Shown here: piece by piece, positions 11,301 through 21,600 of the stretch
Position numbering within the stretch: the stretch's first letter is position 1
Layout of the letters: the number at the start of each line of letters is the position of its first letter
Notes under the pieces: generated by a model
The model's input: only the letters and a program-made list of their open reading frames with translations
Told to the model about the DNA's origin: nothing
Database searches by the model: none
Program-made: the position numbers and the translations under genes
Assembly (NCBI RefSeq): GCF_000003815.2
Contig: NC_049987.1
Location: forward strand, 11,252,229-11,316,228
Source: Branchiostoma floridae
Taxonomy: Eukaryota > Chordata > Leptocardii > Amphioxiformes > Branchiostomatidae
Direction: 5' to 3'
DNA: 64,000 nt

Positions 11301-14300
11301 GTTTGGTTGGTGGTTAATTTCTGTGTTTTGATAGAGAATTTACGGAAGTAAGTGACTGTGTGTGTAGCATGAGACCTCGATGTTTGGCGATGTTTTCGTC
11401 TTTGTTCAGCGCAAATTTCAAGATTTTTGGAAGGTTAAAGATGGTCTAAAACGAAAAGGATATATTTTTTATAGAGTCCAGCACCGAATCACTTGTGTTC
11501 CGGTATTTTTTTCCATAACCGGTCCTGCGTACCGGTACGCATCCCTAGTTATGTTTGGGTCATAGCGCTAGCGGCAGGGAAATCCGCGCTGCCTCGTCCG
11601 AAAAATAGTGGATTTTAAGCAAAAATACCGCGGAAATATGGGCAGAAAATACCAAACTTTCAATATTTTTGGGATCCCTGGTTAGTAAAGAAAGCCCCAA
11701 TTTGAAAAAAAAATAAACGTACCGTCTAAAATAAGGACGTACCGGGTGGATTTTGAGGCGGAAAAAAATAAACGTACCGGTACGTTTATTTGAGAGGTGA
11801 GAGTACATTATACTAACTCTGTCAGAGTAGACAGATTGGCATAGAAAAACTACCAAGTAACTCAAAAAGTATATTTCATTGAATAAACAAATAAGCAAAG
11901 AAGAGTCTTATGCATTACTGCAAATACACATAGCTGCCCCTATCTCATGTAAGTAGGTCAACTGCTTTGTAAGTACACATTGTGACAGATAGTATCCTAT
12001 ACAATTGTCGTCCAACAAAGTTCTTCTTCTTCTATGGAGAAATGAATTAAAAGATGTGTAAAGTTCCACCTCTGACAGCTGTACCCCCCAAAAGCAGTAA
12101 CTCAAGCAACTGGATATGATTTTGGAAACAGTCAGATGTTTCAGACAGCTGTAGCCCGTACATACCCAGTCCCCTGGCAGCTATGTCCGTGGCCAGTAGA
12201 CACACGTGCTGTTTCCTGCAGAAGGAGTTGTAGACGTCCACCCGCTTCATCTGAGGCATCTTCCCATGGAGACATAACACGCTCATCCCAGGCTGCAGTC
12301 TACAGAAGGCCTCGTACACATAGCGGACCTGAATATGATGTATAGACAGTGAGAATAGAAGAACATAAAAGAACTTTATTGCACGACAATTGTAAGAGGT
12401 ACAATGTATGGCAATCTGTATTGATGTGGCGTCAGTGGCTAAGTGGTCAGGCTAGTAGATATGGGACAGAGAGGTCACCGATTTGATTCCTGACATTCCC
12501 AAATAGACATTGTGCATTATGTACATGTGTTCTTTGAAAAGGTACTTTAAAGGCAACCTATTAAGCAATAATAGCCAGAGTCAGGGTTGTAGAACTTCAA
12601 TTAGGAAAATCAATTTTTGGGGGGCACTTTTTTATGTAATCAGATGAAGCAACTCTATTCCATTCCATACCAACATTCAAGGAGCAAAAATTTGATGTCA
12701 CAGTGGTGCGAGGACGTTGTAAAGTCAGGGCGCTTAACCACCGCTTTTTGGTTCAGCCATTTTTTTATTTTTTTATTTTTCGAAAACTCCCGACCTCCCC
12801 CAACACGATCTGACAAGTCACTTATTTAACTGACGCTGGCCTTGATTTTCCACCCTAGACCTGATTCTCTGGACCTAACTGGACCTGTACCTGAAGTTTC
12901 CGTACCAGTATGCTACCATAGTCCCCGACCCTCAGACATGAGGATGGGACTAGGTAAAGTAAAGGTAAAGGTACCCACCCCTAATATAGAAGTAAACAAG
13001 ATACAACCTAGTAGAAGCCCTGACCTGTTTACAGCTGGACAGGAAGACCAGTACTTTACTCCTGAGGTGGTTCTTGATGAAGGAGAAGAGCAGGTCCAGT
13101 TTCTGGTGCAGCTCACACACCAGGTAACTCTGCTTCAGTTTCTGTGGGGTGCTGAACTTGTGGTGCTCATGTACAGATATGTACACTGGGTTCTTCAGAC
13201 TCAGCCTGGCAAGGTCTTTTACAGATCTGTGGCAAAGACAAGGAGACAAGGTTAGGACTTATACTTAAACATACAAAGCCTTATACCATTGGGTAATAGA
13301 AGAGTACTTGGGAAAGGACAACTTCAAGCCAACTGTACACACTTACACCACACCTTTAGAAAAGATGCTGGAGCTGCATAATCCAGTTTAGCGGAACTTT
13401 ATTCGAGCCAACACACAAACATGTTTCGTCATGTGTCTAATTCTTTATTGCTTTGGGCTTCAGTGTAATGGGCAGCAGAAGACTTCAACAACATTAGCTG
13501 TTTTTTCAGCTCTTTATATACTTTATATAATTGTCATTATCGAGGGTTGGCAAAACAAGGTGATATGTGCCTAGGTTACCAAATGATCTAAAACTTAGCT
13601 CACATTCTGACAACCTAAGCAATCATATCATCTACTGAACACAGTTTTCAATCTCAAATCGGATTTAGGGCCTCAAAAATACGTAATTTCTGAAGTTTCT
13701 ATAGACTAAGAAAATTGTAGTGCATATTTTCTGTAGGGCAGAATGGTTAAGGTGTGTAAAAGGACTGGTATACAATAGATATGGTAAGACAGAGTATATG
13801 TAACATACTTGGTCTGTGTGGCAGAGAACAGCATGGTTTGTCTGGTGGGGGGGAGGTTCTGTATGATGGCATTCATGGTGGCAGCAAACCCCAGGTCCAG
13901 GATACGGTCTGCCTCATCCAACACTGAGGGGAAGAACATAATATGGATGCTAATCAAACAATGTTTAGTATTAGATAGTAGACTCCAATAAGTGCCAGAG
14001 TCCCCCAGGGGAATGTCTTGGGACCCCTTCTGTTCCTGATCTTTATTGACAACCTTGAACAACACTTAGACAATGATCTCCATCTATCCGCAGATGATTT
14101 AACACTACATGTTGTGATTAAAACCCCTGGTCTAAGAAAGACTTATGCTTTGAGCTTACAACAGGATCTTAATCTTGACTGAATAGATAAATAGGCCTCT
14201 GACTGGTGCATAACATTCAACGCAGGTAAAACTGAGACAATCATAAGTAGGAAATGAGATCTTTGTGCTGACCCAGTATCTGAAGGTTGGTTGCTTCGAA

Positions 14301-17040
14301 GTACGCGGTCTCGTCCATGTGTTGGAGTAGTCGTCCTGGAGTGCAGATCACGATGTTTGTACGATAGATCTGCTGCGACTCCTCTGTAACATCCTGTGGA
14401 TTATAGGGTGGGATAGAACTGTGTCAACCTCTGCACACATCACATTGCGTATTGCCCAGTTTTAGGTAAGTTTTCAAACTTGAATAATTATAAGAGACAA
14501 AATAGAAGCCTTCAAGTGTTGTCAGCTTTTAAAACATTGCTACAAGAGGTTCCCACATCATGTATAAAAACCTATCACTGAATTCAGTCAGAAGTCCATA
14601 TATAAGACCAGGCCCAATACATTGATACCAGATCTTATCATCATTATCTCAACTATCTGTTAGTCTAACTATTTGACCGTGCAGACACCACAGAAGATCA
14701 TCAAAAGACTATTAGAACTTATATGTAAAATATTATAACCAAATTGCAAGTTCATGTGGCAGTAGGATATCAGAATGCACCCCCGTACACACCTTTCCAC
14801 CAATGACAAGCCCTGCGGAGAAGTCGTGCTTCTTCCCCACCTTCCGCAGAACCTCGAAGATCTGGTAGGCGAGTTCCCTGGTGGGGGTGATGATCAGGGC
14901 ACCCAGTCCGTCCTGCTGACTCCACTGGAGTCTCCATAATCCCTCTAACACCTACACAGGACAGGGAATGGGCCTTCTTTGTTTGTTTGTTTGAATGTAT
15001 TTGAAGGGTCTCATGTTGAAAGTGTAAAGGCCATCGATTTATCCTACTACTTTGACTTATAAGCACCAATATCTTCATACATACCAGTGGAATACTGAAA
15101 ATGCAAAAACTTTCACGGTGGTTTAATGTTCTTGGTTTTGCGGTGGTCGCTTCACTACGAACTTAAATCACAGCAAACAATTTTCCAGGGCAGTAAGAAA
15201 CTATAGTATAGTGCAGGTTGCTACCGTGAACTTAAAACCACCGCGAATAGTCCATTGTCGTGCTACCGCGAAACTAGATCCCCGCGAATCAATGCATTTT
15301 ACAATACTACCCATTACATTTATTGTATGTGAGTTATACAATTGTTCATGACCAGATGTTTAGATCATATTTCTTAAGTTTAAATCATATTTCTGAAAAA
15401 TAAACAAGGAAAGATGTTTGCTTGTGAGTCTAGATTGTGTTCAACTGGTCATGTTCAAATAACCTAGTGTAAGGCTTTGTTAGCACTGGAGTACAAAGTT
15501 GTCCAAATCAGTCATCAACTATTAGAACATAAAGCAGAATTCTTGCAACCTGATCCATCTGAAATAACCTACCTTTGGAGGGGATTGTTTTGGAAACGTT
15601 TCTAATTGAATTATGCCAGATTGGCCAAATCATTTCGTATGAAGTGACAATTGAATCCAATCCTACAAGTTCAACTTTACCCTCAGGCCAGTGTGAATGT
15701 GGCCTAACAAGCATGTTAACAGAGACATAAAAGAAAAGCCTTGCTGTGCATACTTACAGGTAAGAGGAAGGCCAGTGTTTTTCCTGACCCAGTTTTAGCT
15801 GCCCCCAGTATGTCCCTCCCCAGTAAGGCTGGGTGGATGGAGTTCTTCTGCACATCTGTGGGGAACTTGTAATCGGCTGCCTGCAGACCTGGGAATATAT
15901 AAGTGTTCAGCTTCATTTTCCAGTCCTCACATTTCTGGTATTATATCATATCCAGTCCTTCGGTAACTTGCTTTTTGGCGTATCTTATTACCTTGATGTC
16001 TAACTTTCATCGACATTTCAGGCATTTCAGTATTGGTGCCATTCTAAGACTCACTCCCATTTGAGAAACCCTACTACTAGTACCATGGCATGATCACTGA
16101 AATGTTTTTGTTTTTTTAATTACATTCAACTTATCTTAGTGGACCATTGCTGAAGGTTATATGTATCTGTATCTATATAGCCGGTATAACCACCCTTCGG
16201 CGTAACACACCAGCTTCGCAGGCACGCGGTTAGACATCCAGATAATATTAAGGCATAAAGGTAACAGTTATTCTTTTACACACCAGGCAACCGGATAGAT
16301 TTTGGAAACACAGATGACCAAGAGACCATTTCCAAAATCCATCCAGCTGCTTGAGTAACTGTTACGTGGCCTATGTTTAATTGAACGCAATCTCATTTTA
16401 AACACATCATTGCAGTAACTGAATTGACTCAAATGAACAGACAGACCATATGTGATACACTCACTCACGCAACTTCTGAATAAACAAGGGCTCAAGCAAA
16501 CCTTTATTAAAGACCAAGGGGCTATTCCCAAGTTCAACACCTAAACAAGTTCATATCAAGTACCTTGCTGTGTTTTCCTACACAGTGGCAGGTCTGAGAA
16601 CTTCTGTATGGATGATGGATCAATCTGCGGGAACATAAAACGTTGTTCAAGTTAACATGTTACAAATTTATTTGTTATAGTTTATAAAGTAGCATTTAAG
16701 TAACAAACACAATCATTCTATGTTGGTAATTTTCCAGTAGTACCTGTTAAGGCTACAATGTCGGGGACAAGTTACATCACAAAGATACAAGTGCGAACCA
16801 AACGAGAAATCTTTGGTTTCTACCACACAAGTTTACACTTGCCCCCCTCCCCACACGTGCATGCAACAACATGCCCCTACTACTTACATCCTTGTACTTT
16901 TGCTGGAGCTTCGCGATGATCTCTTTTTCTATCTCCCACGGTTTCTTCTTCACAACTGTTTTGCCCTTAGCCTTTTCCTTCTTTTTCTTCCCCTTTGCTC
17001 TCCAGCGTTCGAAACTTTCCAGAGCTTGGGCAGTCGACAT
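5633..17040 (-). CDS. DDX10: DEAD-box RNA helicase DDX10 (Dbp4 family), 18 exons
   Basis: ATP-dependent RNA helicase acting in the nucleolus in small-subunit rRNA processing. Exons in transcript order: 17040-16888, 16624-16564, 15888-15758, 14951-14793, 14393-14273, 13923-13809, 13226-13025, 12328-12166, 10580-10496, 9895-9794, 9445-9358, 8652-8564, 8377-7876, 7648-7511, 7080-6898, 6620-6555, 6071-5896, 5756-5633. All are GT-AG with consistent phases: 885 aa versus 875 in human. Motifs: Walker A AKTGSGKT (102-109), PTRELA (138-143), TPGRLL (186-191), DEAD (211-214), SAT (242-244), ATDIAARGL (360-368), HRAGRTAR (390-397). An acidic Ser/Asp/Glu- and Lys-rich tail ends in a block ([18 protein letters not shown]) that matches the extreme C-terminus of vertebrate DDX10 and distinguishes it from DDX18 and DDX55. 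The start [10 protein letters not shown] is the first ATG of the frame that fits the family's short N-terminus. Confidence 0.97.
9147..9354. mobile_element. MITE family 1, copy 1 (TA-flanked, Tc1/mariner-like)
   Basis: A 208-bp element with inverted ends CTGTAAATGCA / TGCATTTACAG flanked by TA, and an interior of alternating 'ttcgcggtgg' type G/C blocks. It lies in DDX10 intron 11 directly against exon 11: the TA at 9355-9356 overlaps the splice donor. It encodes nothing. Copies 2 and 3 lie at about 10085-10296 and 15095-15304. Assignment to Tc1/mariner rests only on the TA flank. Confidence 0.8.
9358..13226 (-). CDS. DDX10: DDX10 exons 7-11: RecA-like domain 2 and DUF4217-type extension
   Basis: Second helicase lobe, residues about 247-460. 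Exon 7 holds [12 protein letters not shown] and the LVFLSSCKQ strand, exon 8 the HGKMPQMKR segment and motif V, exon 9 motif VI. Exons 10 and 11 continue into the conserved post-helicase region ([10 protein letters not shown], then [10 protein letters not shown]) seen in all DDX10 and Dbp4 proteins. The acceptor of exon 10 is tandemly duplicated and the donor of exon 11 abuts a transposon end; both are described separately. Confidence 0.95.
9836..10028. repeat. 98-bp tandem duplication of a DDX10 exon-10 acceptor
   Basis: Two copies in tandem with a 98-bp offset, 9836-9933 and 9934 to about 10028. The unit contains the first part of exon 10, its 3' splice site and adjoining intron. Two substitutions separate the exon-derived portions. 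The second copy is intronic, lacks the rest of the exon, and lies upstream of the real exon in transcript direction. Confidence 0.9.
10085..10296. mobile_element. MITE family 1, copy 2
   Basis: Same element as at 9147-9354, in opposite orientation and with a decayed left end. The right end reads aaatgcatttacag followed by TA. It lies in DDX10 intron 9. Confidence 0.78.
10618..11803. mobile_element. non-autonomous DNA transposon, TIR CTCTCACCTCTCAAATA
   Basis: About 1186 bp, flanked by TA on both sides, with terminal inverted repeats that match for 17 bp (CTCTCACCTCTCAAATA) and continue imperfectly. Near both ends there are reiterated ataaaagtacc or ataaacgtacc motifs. The interior has open frames of at most 75 codons and no transposase signature. 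It occupies most of DDX10 intron 8. Confidence 0.75.
12365..12540. mobile_element. retroposon fragments (LINE-tail-like and tRNA-SINE-like)
   Basis: The segment aactttattgcacgacaatt near 12369 recurs almost unchanged at about 22916 (aactttattgcacaacaatt), indicating a shared retroposon end. It is followed at about 12427-12500 by a decayed tRNA-like head (gtggcgtcagtggctaagtgg, then gatttgattcctgac) resembling pol III A and B boxes. Confidence 0.5.
13809..16624 (-). CDS. DDX10: DDX10 exons 2-6: RecA-like domain 1
   Basis: These five exons carry the first helicase lobe, residues about 52-246: the Q motif region (FSDLPL through TDVQKNSI), motif I (GSGKT), Ia (PTRELA), Ib (TPGRLL), II (DEAD) and III (SAT). 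The GGK stretch ending exon 4 is followed in exon 5 by a segment ([10 protein letters not shown]) that replaces the human DLKHEAERIN. No catalytic residue is missing, so an active ATPase is expected. Confidence 0.95.
13989..14260 (+). pseudogene. reverse transcriptase relic of a non-LTR retrotransposon
   Basis: In DDX10 intron 5, antisense to the host gene, the plus strand reads [18 protein letters not shown], then SADDLTLH, a stop, and later [14 protein letters not shown]. These are the palm motifs of LINE reverse transcriptases: the VPQG..LGPLLF block, the (F/Y)ADD catalytic block with its first residue changed to serine, and the W....FN..KTE block. At least two in-frame stops and both ends missing make it a dead 5'/3'-truncated copy. 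Confidence 0.88.
15095..15304. mobile_element. MITE family 1, copy 3
   Basis: Third and most diverged copy, flanked by TA, with ends CTGAAAATGCA / TGCATTTTACAA and interior 'ctaccgcgaa' blocks. It lies in DDX10 intron 3. Confidence 0.75.
16222..16370. repeat. family 2 hairpin element copy
   Basis: Contains the lead ggttagacatccagataata, then the arm gattttggaaacacag and its complement catttccaaaatccatccag, closing with gcttgagtaactgtta. A partial reverse copy precedes it at about 15940-16040. It lies in DDX10 intron 2. Confidence 0.65.
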
Positions 17041-18663
17041 GCTGCTTCCTGTGCGTCTGCTACAGCCGCAAAACAGCTTCCCTGTCGCAAAATACCTGGA
17101 TGCTGCATGGATCACTGGGGGCGTCTAGCGGTACATATACAAACTGCAGCAATTAAACCCGTTTGGCACGAACCAATCTGATGGGTTGGGCACAGCGTAC
17201 CGACGCGTATCAAGATTCGGCAGACATACAAAAAGACCTGGACACCATGCTACAGATAAGTTTTCAGCGTAGCCATGTTGGACTACGGTGCGAGTGAGTC
17301 ATCAATATGCATAACTAAGGAAAGTGAGGATGGCCAATCAGGACCAAGGACTCATCATACTAGCATTGACTATTTGGCAATAATGCGTGATAACCAAATA
17401 AAATCACTGAGGAATCCATCTGTCAAAAATTATTGAATTGCTCATATAAATTTCAATTCGTATGAAAAATTTACATATTTTTATACTACTAGTTCAAATA
17501 AAGCTCGTTGATATAACACAACGCTATGTCACTGGTTGTCCCCTTGTGATACATGCAACATTGATTTAGGAAATCACATTTGGCGAAAGCGATCTTCTTA
17601 TCCGTGCCAGCAATTAACGTAATTCGCCAAACCGAGATTTGATTATTGTTTCACATTTGCGACTGACGTGGATGACGCTAAAAGGTGGTAACGATATACC
17701 CTCTTCTAATTGCACATTGAGAGCTTTTGACCTGTTCTTGACCGATACTCGGAAATGTTTTCCTATCGTCTTCATTTCAATTTTGATATAGTCACATATT
17801 CTTTCACGGCCTGAATAACTAATGAAGGTCTCTGTTGAATATATCCAGTCTCTTGATGCCTCAGTTGATGTGCCTGCAGAAATAATGAAACTCGATAACA
17901 TCGACTTTAGAAAATGTTGTTGTCTGTAAATCGTTCTGCTTCTATAGGTCGGTTCATCCCAATCTAGACTAAGCCCTGGGCTTCCCAATGACTACTATAG
18001 CAAATCCCACTGAACTGTTGATTTCTCCGTAAGGAAAAGGGAAATGAAAACTTCAACCTTAGGGTATTGAAGACTGCTCTATATAGCTAGGTGCAAGTGA
18101 CGCTACTCCTACACAAATATTGTTTATCAATGATAAGTACAAATGAACGAAGTATCTAAACCACATACACAACAGCCATGCGAGCCCATCTCTTGATATT
18201 GTTTATACCTGGCTATCTAAGTATTTTCTTTACGATGCTGATAAACAACAGCTCTCTCATAGCCTTTTCAATCTGTTTCTTTAATAACGACAAACGTCCC
18301 TCCAAGAATGCAGTCGCCATGTCGCGTCGACCTTGGAATGAAAATTGTTTTCGTTATCAGTCAATAAAAGATTGAAGTGGAGAACACACACTAAGAATTG
18401 GCTCCACCAATCAACATTCCTCGGTGTGACGATAGTTTATCAGTCAATCGATCTCACACGTCATTCTGTTTGTGATGATATTATGTGTGGGTTTTAGATT
18501 ACGCGTTTTTAATATAGAGAATTACATAAGAGGAAGTGGATAATGTAGCGCGCTCACGTAGGCACCTGTCTTGGTCAGAACGCCACATATATCGGCCGGT
18601 CATCTTGTAAGAGACGCGTTTTGCCTTTATAAAGTATGAATAATCCTTTGATCCACTGAAGCG
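17041..18663. promoter_or_regulatory. divergent intergenic region DDX10 / gene A
   Basis: About 1.6 kb separating head-to-head start codons. No exon is visible. A TTTATAAAG box at 18626-18634 lies 30 bp upstream of the gene A ATG and could serve as TATA element, which would imply a very short leader or an initiator downstream. A CCAAT box occurs near 17333. Both are motif matches only. Confidence 0.4.
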
Positions 18664-21600
18664 ATGTCTCGGACTTGGTGCGTGGTTCTCCTTGTGACGT
18701 TCGTAACGACAGTTTTCGGAACCTGTTACCACAAAGATGGGACCGTTATCCTCGGCGGACTGTTTCCTATCCACGGGTGAGTTACGGCTGGTTTCAAAAT
18801 ATTTGCAATGAAAGAAAAGTAATGCCTTCATCACATTACTTTAATGTACAGTTCTCAAAGTCTTTATTGCTGTGCTGCGCAAAATGATAGCACACACAAT
18901 GGATATACTATGCACGCCTTCTGGCTGACTGAAAATCGTATCAATCGTATTTGTCTCGACCAACGCGGTCACTGTAACCTACTCCCAAGCTCCCTTCAAA
19001 TGCTGGGGAAAACGTTATGTTAACATTATGCCCAAACCGTAAGATATAACATCCCTTTGAGAGGTGAATTTTTGTCCGCAGAATCTTGAAATTTCTCAAA
19101 CATTGCAATCATCATTTACAGTGATGCAATCATGATTTTTATTGACATTATATGTTATATGTTGTGTATGTTACAAACTGTATGTGTCCAAGTATTATGT
19201 GTATTACTCCTGGAAGAGTAGTTGTTGCAATGATATGTCAACAACTAAAGGAGTCAATGAACAATAAACAATAAACAGTCATTAAGTGTTGATCGATTTT
19301 GAAACAGTTACAATGGTCCATGCCAAACGTCACACTTAGCGGAGAGGCGAGAGGTATCTGTGCGTTCTTTGTGTAGTCCCTACCAAATTCTATATTTTAC
19401 TCGGGAAAAATGGCCTAATAGTGTGAAATAATACGCCTGAGTCTTGAGGAGTCATCAGAGCATATTAAATATTGTTTTGACATTGTACTCCTATATACTA
19501 GTTGTCGGCTTACTTTTCTGACATATCATTTAGTCTTTTTAGCCATTTTTTCTGATTTCCAAGCAACCTATGGAGTCTGGTAGAGATTTTGCTATATATA
19601 TGTGCCTTTCCTTACTCCCCGTTTGTGGTTTCCCTAAGGTACAATGGCTATGACCAGTGCGGCCATTACTCCCCGTTTGTTTTCCCTAAGGTACAATGGC
19701 TATGACCAGTGTGGTCCTTACTCCCCGTTTGTTTTCCCTAAGGTACAATGGTTATGACCAGTGTGGTCCTTACTCCCCGTTTGTTTTCCCTAAGGTACAA
19801 TGGTTATGACCAGTGTGGTCCTTACTCCCCGTTTGTTTCCCCTAAGGTACAATGGTTATGACCAGTGCGGCCCTCTCCTGGGACCGTCCCGTGTCCAGCG
19901 CCTCCTGGCCATGGCTCAGGCCGTGGATGACGTCAACAACAATCCCGACATCCTCTCCGGTGTGACGCTGGGTTACGCCATCTTCGACACCTGTTCCCGA
20001 GAATCCATCGCGCTGAACCAGAGCCTCAACTTCATCCAACATCACTGTGATAAAAAAGTGTCCTGTCAGAGGCAAGAACAGTTTTTTTTTATTAGGCCAT
20101 GTTAATTTGGATGACATCCTTACGTGTAATCAATTTTCGGCCATTTTTAGAAAATATAAAGTTTTCAATCATACTGTAAATAAACCTTGTCTAAAGCAGC
20201 ATCAAAATGAGCAAACATATACCATGTCGTAGACTACAAAATATAACGAAAACGCATAAATGTCATAGAATCCCAAAGTCTATTTTAAGACCAAAGAAGA
20301 ATATGCGAAAGACCAAACAAGATTAGAAGTAAAAAGCCGCAAGAAAAAGTAACTTAAACTGGAGGGGATAATGTTAAATACATGCTAGAGATTCTTGATG
20401 TAAATGTAAAAAAGAATTATTTCTTCCCATATCACTACCTGAAAAATATCGCCATCGGCGGAATTTTGTTTCTGATTGATTTTGATCTAATGAAGAGCTC
20501 CAAGATCAAATGATTAATGAATCTCCTCGTTGCTGTGATATCATCTGCCCTTCTAATTCTTCTTGGGTTCTAGTAATAGAATATGACGTCAGTATACTTT
20601 TGCCTTATTACCCCGGCAGATATTCCAACCTGGTAGGAGTGGTGGGTGCGTCATTCAGTACGTCATCAATGCTGGTCTCGCACGTTCTCGCGTTACAACA
20701 GGTAAGTCACGCATTGTCAGCTTTATTTTTGTGACCATATAACCAAAAGCTTTCCTGCCTCAACGTATCAGCCTTTAAAACATAATAATTAGATAATTCA
20801 ACAAATGTTTGCCAAAGTAGTAAGATGAATCTTTTCCCAGATCCCGATGATCAGCTACATCTCCACCAGTCACCTGCTGTCGGACAAGACGCAGTACCCA
20901 TTCTTTCTCCGCACAGCAACACCTGACAACTTGCAGGTAAATTAGTTGAAACTCCTACATTTTGGCAATAGTATCTCCCAACGAAAAAGATGCCCGCTCA
21001 AAGAAAACACGCCTTAGTCCCTCTCAAAGCATTAAACGTAGCTGGTTTGGAGCTACAGATAGGTTTGACTTCTTAAAGAAAATTCTGCAAACTGCTTGCG
21101 ATTGGATAAGCTTTGCGAAACTGTATATATTTGTAGGGAAAAAAGGAACCTTACGTTGATGCCAAACACGTCACCAGTATGACTTTTCTAGTTAACAATG
21201 CCCTTTACTTTGTAACAGGCAGAGGCGATTGTTGACCTTTTGCAGTACTTTAACTGGACGTACGTGTCGCTCGTGTACTCCGATGGAGGATATGGATTTG
21301 AAGGTGAGTTTGAAGGACGGAGTGAATTCCGTAACGTGCGACTTTTTCCAGACAAATACATAATTTATGACACTTATCGACTTCGTTTTGCCGTCTGTAG
21401 GGATGCGTTCCTTACAGGAGGAGGTTGGACAGACAGACATCTGTATCGCCACCATCCAGCAGATCTGCAGGAGCTCCACAGAAGGTGAAGCAGAGAATGT
21501 CATCAGGAAACTGCAGTCCTACGCAGAGGTAGGCGAGTCCCGCGTCTTTATGCTGATTGCATTGTTTGCGATGTGTCTGTTTGTTTGTTTGCTTGCGTGT

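Noticed and set aside
12842-13255. 137-codon plus-strand frame
   Set aside because: Overlaps DDX10 exon 7 in antisense; no recognisable domain.
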